The notes under the pieces: model-generated
Database searches by the model: none
What the model was told of the DNA's origin: nothing
Seen by the model: only the letters and a program-made list of their open reading frames with translations
From: Aestuariivita sp.
GTDB lineage: Bacteria; Pseudomonadota; Alphaproteobacteria; Rhodobacterales; Rhodobacteraceae
NCBI RefSeq assembly: GCF_021404545.1
Contig: NZ_JAAWWD010000012.1
Location: 1 to 57,712, forward strand
DNA length: 57,712 bases
Reading direction: 5' to 3'
In this document: piece after piece, positions 1-8,042 of the stretch
Layout: the number at the start of each line of letters is the position of its first letter
Numbering within the stretch: position 1 is the stretch's first letter
Position numbers and translations under genes: made by a program

Positions 1-28
1 GTTCTCAGGGACCCGGGAGTGTGGTTAA

Positions 29-277
29 GAGCCCGGTTCCCTGGCCCGCGATTGGGCCTGTAACGCATCACGATTTCTCGGCCGCGCCATCTGGCGACGG
101 TGGAGCGGGTATCACCGACGAAGCCGTGTCGAAACCAAGATGCATTGTGTGACGTTGCCGGGCCAGAGCCTCATGGCGCGGGACTTCGACCGGCAGGTCG
201 CGGAAATCCAAATCCGTGTTGCCGTTCTCAACAAGTACACAGTTCTTGGCATACCCATTACTGAGGTCGTAGGCTAA
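29..277 (+). pseudogene. IS5-family (IS903-like group) transposase, 3' end only
   Basis: The plus-strand frame read from position 29 gives the C-terminal end of a DDE transposase and stops at TAA 275-277. Visible blocks are IWRRWSGYHRRSRVETKMHC, then SLMARDFDRQ and NKYTVLGIPITEVVG. This is the usual tail of IS5-family transposases of the IS903 type (the YHRRSRVETKM block carries the catalytic Glu). An in-frame stop at 26-28 breaks the frame upstream, so the copy is truncated or decayed, and the rest lies outside the window. A matching inverted-repeat end follows at about 311-332, so positions 1-332 are the right end of one IS copy. Family placement rests on recalled motif similarity. Confidence 0.7.
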
Positions 278-310
278 ATCCGTCCGGGGAAAGGGGAAGT
301 GCAGGCATGC

Positions 311-332
311 CCCGATTTGTGCAACAAAGCCC
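311..332 (+). repeat. Right terminal inverted repeat of the IS5-family element
   Basis: On the minus strand this reads GGGCTTTGTTGCACAAATCG, which matches the GGCTTTGTTG start typical of IS903-group termini. It begins exactly where the reading frame of the adjacent orfA fragment is interrupted, so it marks the insertion junction at about 332/333. Confidence 0.65.
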
Positions 333-479
333 ATTGGGCGCCACGCCATTGCGCCGCGCAACGGCGGAAATGCTCTCGCCGTCATACAGGGTCTCCTCAA
401 CGATCCGCAGCTTCTCGGCCATGGTCCAGCGCCGACGGCGACCGCCATCGGTGATGGTTTCAATCTCAGATATGAGCAC
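333..479 (-). pseudogene. IS3-type OrfA (HTH transposase subunit) N-terminal fragment
   Basis: The frame starts at ATG 479 and encodes the beginning of a small helix-turn-helix transposase subunit. The diagnostic stretch is RRRRWTMAEKLRIVEETL, followed by ESISAVARRNGVAPN. In intact relatives the sequence continues LLYRWRR; here it switches after APN into the terminal repeat of the IS5 element. About 49 residues remain. The upstream end at 547 starts with TGAACTGGCCCCC on the minus strand, which resembles IS3-family (IS2-group) termini, so IS3 is preferred over IS66, whose OrfA has a similar HTH. Confidence 0.6.
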
Positions 480-527
480 ATGCTTAAGGCCATCCTTAAG
501 CCTCCTTGGTCAGGCCAAGGCGTCTGG

Positions 528-547
528 TCGAAATGGGGGCCAGTTCA
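528..547 (-). repeat. Candidate left terminal repeat of the IS3-type element
   Basis: Read on the minus strand from 547 the sequence is TGAACTGGCCCCCATTTC, with the TG terminus expected for IS3-family ends. It lies about 70 bp upstream of the orfA start. No partner repeat is in the window because the element is truncated by the IS5 insertion. Confidence 0.5.
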
Positions 548-660
548 CTGACCGACTTTCCATCTTACTGCTACAGACCTGATGCCGCGCAAGATTTTGT
601 GAGATGGCCGCAGTGAAGGGTCCGGCGTCGCACAAAAAAGTGACGGGTTTTCGCCTTGTA

Positions 661-1873
661 TCATGCGGCGTCTCCCCGTGGAGACGCGCGGGATTTGGGG
701 GTCTGGCCACGTGTGAAGGTCTCGATGATGATCATCGAGCCACCGCCTTTAGGGCATGGCTTTGACCGGTCTCGTTCGTCGATATCGACGTCTTGGTCCG
801 CACTGACTTTCGGATTGGCATCTGCCTCAACCTCCAGCAAGCACCTGATCTTTGCGATCCTGTCCCGCCTGATGCCATTCGCGAGGAAACCTGTGTGTCG
901 GATGCGGTGTAAGCCGGAGGGCAGGATGTGGATCAGAAAGCGGCGGATGAGTTCATCCGTGCTCAGGCGCATTGTCTTCATGCGTCCTCTCGTGGTTGTG
1001 CTGCGCAAACCACTGCCGGGCACTGGTACGCCGTGCTTGATCCGATCGTCTTTCCAGCGGAAGGCCACGGTATGGGCATCCGCGCTGACAAGGCGATGAT
1101 TGGAGATAGCGACACGATGGGTGTATCGGCTCAGGTATGCCAACACCGCCTCGGGCCCAGAGAAGGGCGGCTTGGCATGGACGACCCAGCTGGTTTTGCG
1201 CAGCGGCGCAAGATGGGCTGCGAAGGTATCCGGATTGGTCAGCTTAGCCAGATCACCAAAGAAAGACAGTTTCCCCGCCTTGTGGGAACTGTCCAGCCCT
1301 TCGAGGAACAAACGCCGGAACAGCCGCGAGAGCACCCTCACCGGCACAAAGAAGCCCGGGCGGCAGTTCACCCAACGCCTGCCATCGGGGGGACAGCCCG
1401 CCACCCGGCACAATGACATGGACATGCGGATGATGCGTCATCGCCGAGCCCCATCTGTGCAGGACTGATGTCATGCCGGTCCAGGCACCGAGGTGGTTGG
1501 GATCGGCAGCGATGGTCAGCAGCGTCTGGGCCGACGCCTTGAACAGCAGACCATAGACCGCCGCCTTGTTTTGGTAAGCAATATCGACGATCTGCGGCGG
1601 CAAGGTGAAGACCACGTGGAAGTATTCGACGGGCAACAGGTCCCCCATCCGCGCCTGTATCCAGCCCTGCGCCGCAGCGCCCTGACACTTTGGACAATGC
1701 CGCTTGCGACAGGCGTTATAGGCGACATGCCCGCCAAGGACCGCAGTCCGGCAATCCTCAATTGCGGACATGACTTTCAGCTGCGGCAGGTTCAAATGAC
1801 CTGAGTGTTCACGACGATTGGCAGCACCATGGAAGCGGAAGATGTCCGCGACCTCCAGTTTGGTGCGGGGCAT
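661..1873 (-). pseudogene. IS91-family rolling-circle transposase, frameshifted
   Basis: Starts at ATG 1873 with EVADIFRFHGAANRREHSGH, a Cys-rich zinc-finger block ending RKRHCPKCQG, a core with YFHVVFTLPPQIVDIAYQNK, and the HUH motif in HHPHVHVIVPGGG. The downstream half (1425 to 661) carries VLAYLSRYTHRVAISNHRL, whose Y-x3-Y pair matches the two catalytic tyrosines of IS91 transposases. The two halves are in different frames and join at a run of six G on the plus strand (1387-1392), where five would restore the frame. From memory of the family, the zinc finger also lacks about a dozen residues between GGHVA and YNACR. The copy therefore looks inactive unless the G run is a sequencing error. 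Confidence 0.88.
668..687. repeat. Hairpin at the transposase 3' end, candidate oriIS of the IS91 element
   Basis: A perfect 8-bp inverted repeat, GCGTCTCC at 668-675 and GGAGACGC at 680-687 with a 4-nt loop, sits in the last codons of the transposase. IS91-family elements carry hairpin-containing ends, and the origin end lies next to the 3' end of the transposase gene. The exact terminus was not defined. Confidence 0.4.
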
Positions 1874-1932
1874 CTGAGCCGGGGTTTATCCGGCCCCGAC
1901 CTCCCGGCGCACCAACAGATCGAGCGGGCTGG

Positions 1933-2837
1933 TCACATCCCGGATCCATTGCCGGGCAGGGCATTGCGCAGCAATGTCCCAAGAGGGGGCTTGGTCGCCA
2001 CCTTCGTGTAAATCGTCGTCGTTTCCAACTTTGCATGGCCGAGTAGAACCTGCCCTCTCATCGAAACTGCGTTTCGACTGTCGGGTGATAAATGACCCGG
2101 ATGTCGGTGCCGCCCTCCAGCAGGTGCGTGGCAAGGCTGTGTCGGAGCGTGTGGGGCCAGACGGTCTTCCTGATCTCCGCGAAGTCACAGGCCACCCCAA
2201 AGGCCCGGTTGAACTGCCGCGTCGAGATCGGGTCAACCCGGTTGCGCCCGGGAAAGAGCCAGCCTCCGGGCCGAGCCTCGCGATAATAGTCACGCAAAAG
2301 CTCAAGCCGACTGGGCGACAGCATCACATGGCGATCCTTGCGGCCCTTGCCCTGGTCGATCCGGATCAGCATCCGGTCGCTGTCGATGTCGCCGATCTTC
2401 AAATGTGTGACCTCGCTCGCCCTGAGCCCGCCGCCATAGGCCACGCTGAACGCCGCCCGGTATCTGAGCCCGGGTCCCGGCGCGGCCTCGAGAATGCGCG
2501 AGACTTCCTCGGCGCTCAGCACGACGGGGATCTTCCTGGCCGCCCGCTGACAGCGCATATGCCGCTTCATCTCCGGGCGCAGGCACGTGGTCGCGTAGAA
2601 GAAACTCAGCACCGCCGGCCGGTTGTTGAAGGTCGGTGCCCCGACGCCCCGTTCCTTCATATCCAGTTGAAACGCCCGCAACTCCTCAGGCGTCGCGCTA
2701 TCCGGTGTGTGCACCAGAAACCGCGCGACATCGCGCATCGCCCGCAGATACATCGTCTGCGTCTCGGGTTGCAGCCCCTCGATCCGCATATCTTCAAGGA
2801 ACCGCTGGCGCAGCTTCGGTACATATTGCTCTGACAT
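1933..2837 (-). pseudogene. Tyrosine recombinase passenger of the IS91 element, disrupted near its C-terminus
   Basis: From ATG 2837 the protein has an N-terminal SAM-like core-binding domain, then the catalytic domain with Arg in YGGGLRASEVTHL, Lys in GKGRKDRHV and His-x-x-Arg in HTLRHSLATHL. The frame runs into a stop after GTDIRVI. The missing end, VLLGHAKLETTTIYTKVATK with the nucleophilic Tyr, is encoded 38 bp further on in another frame and stops at 1933. An inserted 38-bp stretch (2053-2090) thus separates the catalytic Arg/Lys/His residues from the Tyr. Some IS91-family elements are known to carry such a recombinase gene ahead of the transposase, which fits the 60-bp spacing and shared strand. 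Confidence 0.85.
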
Positions 2838-3170
2838 TGAAATCTCCTGTCATCAGATTGGGAAGATCCCAATCGTCCAACAGGTGCGTCAGTTCACAAC
2901 ATCACGGCGCTTCGATCAGCACACATCACCCGCAACAAGCACCAATACCGCCAGAGCGGTTTCGTCCGCGTCCCGCATTGTGTATTTCTCCAGTGCGCAG
3001 CGCATGGCGGGTCATCATCGCTTCGCGCTCAGAACTCCTGATTGTCGCAGGGTCGCGCTGCAAGGGCGGACCTTCGCGGCCACGCGTCGAACCAGCGGGT
3101 TGGCTCATGCTGGCCACCGGGGCACACCGATGACCCATGAAGCCGGGATCAACCCCTAGAGCCAACAGCA
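2838..3170. other. Intergenic region between the IS91 module and the TRAP operon
   Basis: No convincing gene is seen in these 333 bp. A perfect hairpin, GATTGGGAAGATCCCAATC at 2856-2874 (8-bp arms, 3-nt loop), lies just upstream of the recombinase start and may belong to the far end of the IS91 element. The remainder has no recognisable protein or RNA. Confidence 0.5.
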
Positions 3171-3202
3171 AAAAAAGGGCCTCAGAGACGAGGCCCTTTT
3201 TT
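3171..3202. terminator. Bidirectional rho-independent terminator after dctM
   Basis: A perfect 13-bp inverted repeat has AAAAAAGGGCCTC at 3171-3183 and GAGGCCCTTTTTT at 3190-3202 around a 6-nt loop. The U-tracts on both strands allow termination in either direction. It lies 17 bp beyond the dctM stop and shields the TRAP operon from the IS region. Confidence 0.92.
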
Positions 3203-3219
3203 CAACCCTCTATGGAGGA

Positions 3220-5574
3220 TCACACCCCGATCAGATCCGGAACGATGGTGACGATACCCGGGAAGAACCACAGGATCGCAAGGCCAACCACCTGGATTAA
3301 CACAAACGGTATGATCCCGCGATAGATATGGCCCGTGGTGATCCCCGCCGGTGCGACCCCTCGGAGGTAGAAGAGCGCAAAGCCGAAGGGCGGGGTCAGG
3401 AACGAGGTTTGCAGGTTCACCGCGATCATGATCGTCACCCATTTGGGATCGAAAGACCCGCCATAGATCACCGGCCCCACAATCGGGATCACGATGTAGA
3501 TGATCTCAAGGAAATCCAGCACAAAGCCCAGGATAAAGAGCACCAGCATCACGATCAGGAAGACCTTGTACTCGTTGTCAAAGCTCTTGAGGAACTGCTG
3601 GATGTAATGCTCTCCACCAAAGGAGATCACCACCAGGTTGAGCAGCTGCGAGCCGATCAGGATGGTGAACACCATCGAGGTCACCTTGGCTGTCTCGCGC
3701 ACCACCGGGCTGAGAACCCCGTTGGAAAAGAGCACCCAACAGCCAAAGAGCAGACCGAACAGCGCATAGAGATACGCGCCATACGCCAGCAGGAAGGCGA
3801 TCCAGGTCTCGGCAGACACGACCTCGTTATTGATGCGCAGGTCGAAATTCACGCCGATCAGGATGCAGATGATGATCGCGAAGGTGGACCAGATGATGAT
3901 ATGGCCCGACCGGTTGAGGTCTTTGAGCTTGCGATAGGCCGCCAGCATGATCGCGCCACCCGCGCCCAGCGCCGCGGCAGGGGTCGGGTTGGTGATCCCG
4001 CCCAGGATCGAACCCAGAACCGCCACGATCAGAACCAGCGGCGGGAAGACCACCCGGATCAGGTCGTTTTGCGCCAACCGCCCGGCGGCCTCTCGACACC
4101 CGTAAAGAACGATCAGAACTGGAATGGCCATCAGCAGCCATTCCGCCCCCGCGCTCGCCGTGGGCGCCACAAGGGTGATATCCACAAGCAGCATCAGGAT
4201 CAGCCCGATCGCACCGATGATCAGCGGTTTGGGATCGCTTGACGGCGACACCCCCCGCGCAGTGGTCAGCACCAGCCCCAACAGCACCACCAGGATCGCC
4301 ACACCGGTGCCGATGGGTGCGGCATTGGCGATCTTGGCCTCAAGGGCCGCGGCCAGCTCGTCCTCGGTCAGCCGTTCGCTCTGTGCGACACCGCCCGTCG
4401 CATCGATCTGGTTCTGCTCGGCCACAGCCGTGTCCCAGGCCTCCTGACCATGCAGGTCGATCATCGAGGCCTGACATTCCTCGGACACATTGGTCCGAAG
4501 GCTGGCCCCCTGCCCCACATCCGAGAACGACGAGATGGTCAGGTTCTGCGAGCCCACGATATTGAGGCTGCTCAGCAGGATCGTGCCACCGATCAACAGG
4601 ATCGGCGCGCCCAGGAACCAGGTGAATGCCTCGTTGCGCGTGACCGGTTCGTTATTGGTACTGCCCAGCTCCACGGCCGGCGCCTTGGACGGGTTGAGCA
4701 GGGCAAAGCCAAAGGCATAAAGCGCATAGAGCAGCGCCAGCATGATCCCCGGCAAAAGCGCCGCCTGAAAGAGTGTCCCAACCGAGACCACCGCAGGCTC
4801 CCCCAGGAAGGTCAGCGCGTCCGAGCACCCGGCACTTTGCGCACGCGCCTCTTGTGCGGTGGAATAGAGATCGCCCGCCAGCGTACCCAGCAGAACGATC
4901 ACGATCGAGGGCGGAATGATCTGCCCCAGCGTACCCGAGGCCGCAATGACACCGGTCGCCAGTTCCGGGGAGTAATTGTTGCGCAGCATGGTGGGCAGCG
5001 CCAGAAGCCCCATCGTGACAACCGTCGCACCGACGATACCGGTAGAGGCCGCCAGAAACGCGCCCACAACCACGATCGACACGGCCAGACCGCCGGGCAG
5101 CGGACCAAAGACACGCGCCATGGTGGTCAGAAGATCGTTGGCGATCTTGGAGCGTTCCAGTGTGATGCCCATCAAAACGAACATCAGCACCGCCAGCAGC
5201 GTCTCAATCGACGCACCGGCCAGTACGCGTTCGTTGATCCGATTGACGATGAACGACACGTTGCGGTCCATCGCGACTTCCCAGCCTTGCGGGAACACCG
5301 GCTCGCCTATGCGCGGCAATTCGGGGTATCGGAAGACCGAGACATCCGCAGCTTTCGCCCCCCCCGCGATCAGGTCCGCATAGGCCTGACTGGAGGTGTC
5401 GATCGCCTGGTGGATCAAGAGCCCCGCACTGTCGAGGGCCGCGATGATGGCGAAAGAGATGACCCCGGCCCCGCCAATGGCAAAGGCCACGGGAAAGCCG
5501 GAGAGGATGCCCCCGAAAAGGCAGATGAATACGATGATCAGGCCGATTTCGACGCCATCAAGACCGAATAGCAT
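3220..5574 (-). CDS. dctM: TRAP transporter large permease (DctM family), enlarged form
   Basis: This is the ion-coupled membrane-channel subunit of a tripartite ATP-independent periplasmic (TRAP) transporter in the inner membrane. The N-terminus has a DctM-type segment (GLIIVFICLFGGILSGFPVAF), then FVLMGITLERSKIANDLL, a GIVGATVVTMGLLALP helix and SGTLGQIIPPSIVIVLLG. The C-terminus carries QTSFLTPPFGFALFYLRGVAP, a DctM signature. Length is 784 residues against about 430 for ordinary DctM. The excess includes an extra block of roughly 200 residues (about 290-495) between the LLPGIMLALLYALY and LGSILGGITNPTPAAALGA halves, with its own hydrophobic helices and an acidic stretch. dctQ lies 18 bp upstream on the same strand. 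The start is ATG 5574. Confidence 0.93.
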   Translation of the reverse strand: MLFGLDGVEIGLIIVFICLFGGILSGFPVAFAIGGAGVISFAIIAALDSAGLLIHQAIDTSSQAYADLIAGGAKAADVSVFRYPELPRIGEPVFPQGWEVAMDRNVSFIVNRINERVLAGASIETLLAVLMFVLMGITLERSKIANDLLTTMARVFGPLPGGLAVSIVVVGAFLAASTGIVGATVVTMGLLALPTMLRNNYSPELATGVIAASGTLGQIIPPSIVIVLLGTLAGDLYSTAQEARAQSAGCSDALTFLGEPAVVSVGTLFQAALLPGIMLALLYALYAFGFALLNPSKAPAVELGSTNNEPVTRNEAFTWFLGAPILLIGGTILLSSLNIVGSQNLTISSFSDVGQGASLRTNVSEECQASMIDLHGQEAWDTAVAEQNQIDATGGVAQSERLTEDELAAALEAKIANAAPIGTGVAILVVLLGLVLTTARGVSPSSDPKPLIIGAIGLILMLLVDITLVAPTASAGAEWLLMAIPVLIVLYGCREAAGRLAQNDLIRVVFPPLVLIVAVLGSILGGITNPTPAAALGAGGAIMLAAYRKLKDLNRSGHIIIWSTFAIIICILIGVNFDLRINNEVVSAETWIAFLLAYGAYLYALFGLLFGCWVLFSNGVLSPVVRETAKVTSMVFTILIGSQLLNLVVISFGGEHYIQQFLKSFDNEYKVFLIVMLVLFILGFVLDFLEIIYIVIPIVGPVIYGGSFDPKWVTIMIAVNLQTSFLTPPFGFALFYLRGVAPAGITTGHIYRGIIPFVLIQVVGLAILWFFPGIVTIVPDLIGV

Positions 5575-5592
5575 GGTTGCTGTCCTTAAAGG

Positions 5593-6522
5593 TTAATGAG
5601 CGCCTTCGTAGGCTTCTTCACCCTCGCCAAGGCTGTCCTTGTCGAGGTATTTGTTCTCGCTTTCCTGCCCTTCACGCCATTCCTGGAATGACCGGAAGAA
5701 GAAGGCGACCGCATGGATAAAGACCATTGCCGCGAAGGCGCAGAGTAGCACCTTGAAGAGGAAATAGGCGTTGAATCCGTTGGGGCTGAACCCGATCGTC
5801 TCGACATTCCAGCGCAGCGCGCGGGATTTCATCAGCAAACGATCCAGCGATTCCGAGGCCGAGGGTTTCGGTACGATCAGATGGCGCCAGAGGAAATACC
5901 AGCCGTACATCCACGTGATCACCGCCATCGGCGCCATGAAGATCAGGCAGCCGACCATGTCGATGACCTTCTTGGTGCGGAACCGCACCGAAGAATAGAT
6001 CAGGTCGACCCGCACATGCCCGCCCTGCACAAAGGTATAGGCACAGCACAAAGCCACCACCATCGCATTATAGAGTTTCAGTTCTTCGGCAAACCAGCTC
6101 ACATCGAATTGCAGCGGGATACCGAACCCGATCGAGATATCGGGCCGTGCAAAGACCCGTTGCATGAAGATGATAACGATCTGCTGAAGGACCATGATCA
6201 GGCCCGCCCAGGCAAAGAACCGGCCGACCGTGTTGGCAAAGCCTTCCAGCACCCGCACGGTGCCCCACATGATCGACCCGCGCCATATGCCCAGCCCGAA
6301 CAGGATCAGTACCGTGGTAAAGCAGACGAAGAAGAATTCCACCGATCCGCCGTAATACACAAAGCGCATGATCGCTTCGTTGTTCGACCAGTCCAGCCAG
6401 AGGCCGGGATGTGTGATCGCATAGAAAAAATTGTAAAACGATAGGCCGATCTGGCTGACGAACCAGACGATACCGTCCAGAATGGCCGCGAACCCGCCGC
6501 CTTGGACTGCTTCTTCTTCCAT
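5593..6522 (-). CDS. dctQ: TRAP transporter small permease (DctQ family), long form
   Basis: Small membrane subunit that pairs with DctM in TRAP transporters. At 309 residues it is longer than the usual 160-220. Hydrophobic helices are visible at LSFYNFFYAITH, FFFVCFTTVLILFGLGIW, AWAGLIMVLQQIVIIFMQ, YNAMVVALCCAYTFVQGGHVRVDL (a typical DctQ core with GGHVRVDL) and IFMAPMAVITWMYGWYFLW, with one more near the C-terminus. ATG 6522 is chosen over the in-frame TTG at 6525 because GGGGGAG lies about 6 nt upstream of it. It sits between dctP and dctM and is clearly co-transcribed. Confidence 0.9.
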   Translation of the reverse strand: MEEEAVQGGGFAAILDGIVWFVSQIGLSFYNFFYAITHPGLWLDWSNNEAIMRFVYYGGSVEFFFVCFTTVLILFGLGIWRGSIMWGTVRVLEGFANTVGRFFAWAGLIMVLQQIVIIFMQRVFARPDISIGFGIPLQFDVSWFAEELKLYNAMVVALCCAYTFVQGGHVRVDLIYSSVRFRTKKVIDMVGCLIFMAPMAVITWMYGWYFLWRHLIVPKPSASESLDRLLMKSRALRWNVETIGFSPNGFNAYFLFKVLLCAFAAMVFIHAVAFFFRSFQEWREGQESENKYLDKDSLGEGEEAYEGAH

Positions 6523-6709
6523 CAAGGCTCCCCCGTGCGGCGCATCTTTGGCGCCTTGTCTCAGGCCGGTGACGTTGCGGCTCTCCCCTTCCGCATGTCA
6601 GCTTGGATGAAAGAGGCCCGATGCGGATGCACCGGCCCTCTCTCGCGATATCTTCCTGTGGTATTTTGGATCGGTCCAGGCGGTAACCCGGACCGCAAAC
6701 CGCTCTCGC

Positions 6710-7795
6710 TTAGCCCAGAACCCGGTCGCGCTGTGCGACATAGGCGGTGGACGACTGCTTGAGCCAGCCCGACGAGGACTTCATCGAGGCCATGGCGCTG
6801 TCGTGGATCTTCTTGAACAGATCGTCACCCATGTTCTCGTCGAGAACTTCGCGCGATGCCGCACCGAACGCATCCCAGACGCTGTCGGGGAATTCCATGA
6901 CCTTCACGCCCGAGGACTGAAGCCGCTGAAGCGCCGAGCCGTTGTTGGACAGGAATTGTGCCAGATTCCACTGGTGGCATTCGCCCGACGCGATCTCGAT
7001 GATGCGCTGATGCTCGGGGCTCAGGCTGTCAAAGACTTCCCGGTTTGTGGCCAGCGACAGACCCGCGCCCGGCTCGTGGAAACCGGCGGCGTAGTATGTC
7101 TTGGTGATTTCCTGGAAACCGGCTTTTTCATCCGCCCAGGGGCCGATCCACTCGGTCCCGTCAATCGCACCCGACGCCAGCGCCTGATACACTTCGGAAC
7201 CGGGAAGGTTCTGCACCGATGCACCCAGTTTACCCAGAGCTTTGCCGCCCAGGCCGGGCATGCGGAACTTCAGGCCGTTGAAATCTTCGGGTCCGCTGAT
7301 TTCATTCGCGAACCAGCCGCCCGCTTGGGCACCGGTGTTCCCGGCGAGGAACGACTTCAAGCCAAAGATCTGGCCCAGTTCGTCATGCAGTTCCATGCCG
7401 CCGTCGAAATAGTACCAGTTCACCAGCTCCTGTGCCGTCATGCCAAAAGGCACGGCTGTGAAGAACGCATAGCCTGGGTGCTGACCCACGAAGTAATAGT
7501 CGGCCCCATGATACATGTCGGCCTGACCGGCGGTCACGGCGTCGAACACTTCGAAGGCGCCCACAAGCTCACCCGCGGCCTTGAGGTCGATCGTCAGCGA
7601 CCCGCCGGACATTTCGGTGATTGTTGTGGCCACACGCTCGGCCGCGTCATGCACGCCCGCCAGGCCACGGCCCCAGGTTGTTACCAGCGTCAGCGTGCGG
7701 TTGCCCTGTGCGTAAGCCGGTGCGGCCAGCGCGCCCGTGGTTGCGGCAGCGGCACCACCCAGTGCAGAGGTTTTTAGAAACTTACGGCGATCCAT
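6710..7795 (-). CDS. dctP: TRAP transporter substrate-binding protein, TakP-like, Tat signal
   Basis: Periplasmic binding protein that delivers substrate to DctQM. It begins MDRRKFLK, a twin-arginine signal, with a likely cut after AYA (residues 27-29). The mature part follows the TakP pattern: GADYYFVGQHPGYAFFTAVP, FLAGNTGAQAGGWF, LKFRMPGLGGKALGKLG and SGAIDGTEWIGPWADEKAGF. TakP of Rhodobacter sphaeroides binds 2-oxo acids such as pyruvate, so an organic or oxo acid is the likely substrate; that is inference. A GGAGGAG ribosome-binding site precedes ATG 7795. The gene is divergent from a two-component system at 8043 and is followed by dctQ after 187 bp. Confidence 0.92.
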   Translation of the reverse strand: MDRRKFLKTSALGGAAAATTGALAAPAYAQGNRTLTLVTTWGRGLAGVHDAAERVATTITEMSGGSLTIDLKAAGELVGAFEVFDAVTAGQADMYHGADYYFVGQHPGYAFFTAVPFGMTAQELVNWYYFDGGMELHDELGQIFGLKSFLAGNTGAQAGGWFANEISGPEDFNGLKFRMPGLGGKALGKLGASVQNLPGSEVYQALASGAIDGTEWIGPWADEKAGFQEITKTYYAAGFHEPGAGLSLATNREVFDSLSPEHQRIIEIASGECHQWNLAQFLSNNGSALQRLQSSGVKVMEFPDSVWDAFGAASREVLDENMGDDLFKKIHDSAMASMKSSSGWLKQSSTAYVAQRDRVLG

Positions 7796-8042
7796 AGGGT
7801 CACTCCTCCCGTTATGGTTGACGCCCGGCTCTTGCGGCCAGGCGGATCATCAAAGTGGCGTCACCCTACTGATCATCCTGCCGGTGTGAATACCAAGTAC
7901 TACGTAGAGAGGTAAATTTTTCAGACCAATTTAGCTATTTGACCGGTTTGACGCGGAAAAGAGGCTGATCGGGCCATGCGATTCGCCTCAGGACATCGGT
8001 CGGGACTGGTCTTTAGGGTGATTCCCCCGTAACGATTCGACT
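7796..8042. promoter_or_regulatory. Divergent control region between dctP and the two-component system
   Basis: This 247-bp gap separates the starts of dctP (leftward) and the histidine kinase (rightward). It is AT-rich around 7910-7940 and contains the palindrome CTACGTAG at 7900-7907 within AAGTACTACGTAGAG. That is a plausible binding site for the LuxR-type regulator encoded at 9476, but no consensus for this regulator is known to me. Confidence 0.4.

Noticed and set aside
510-710. Minus-strand 66-residue frame beside the IS91 transposase end
   Set aside because: No family motif, and it spans the boundary between two insertion-sequence remnants, so it is chance coding.
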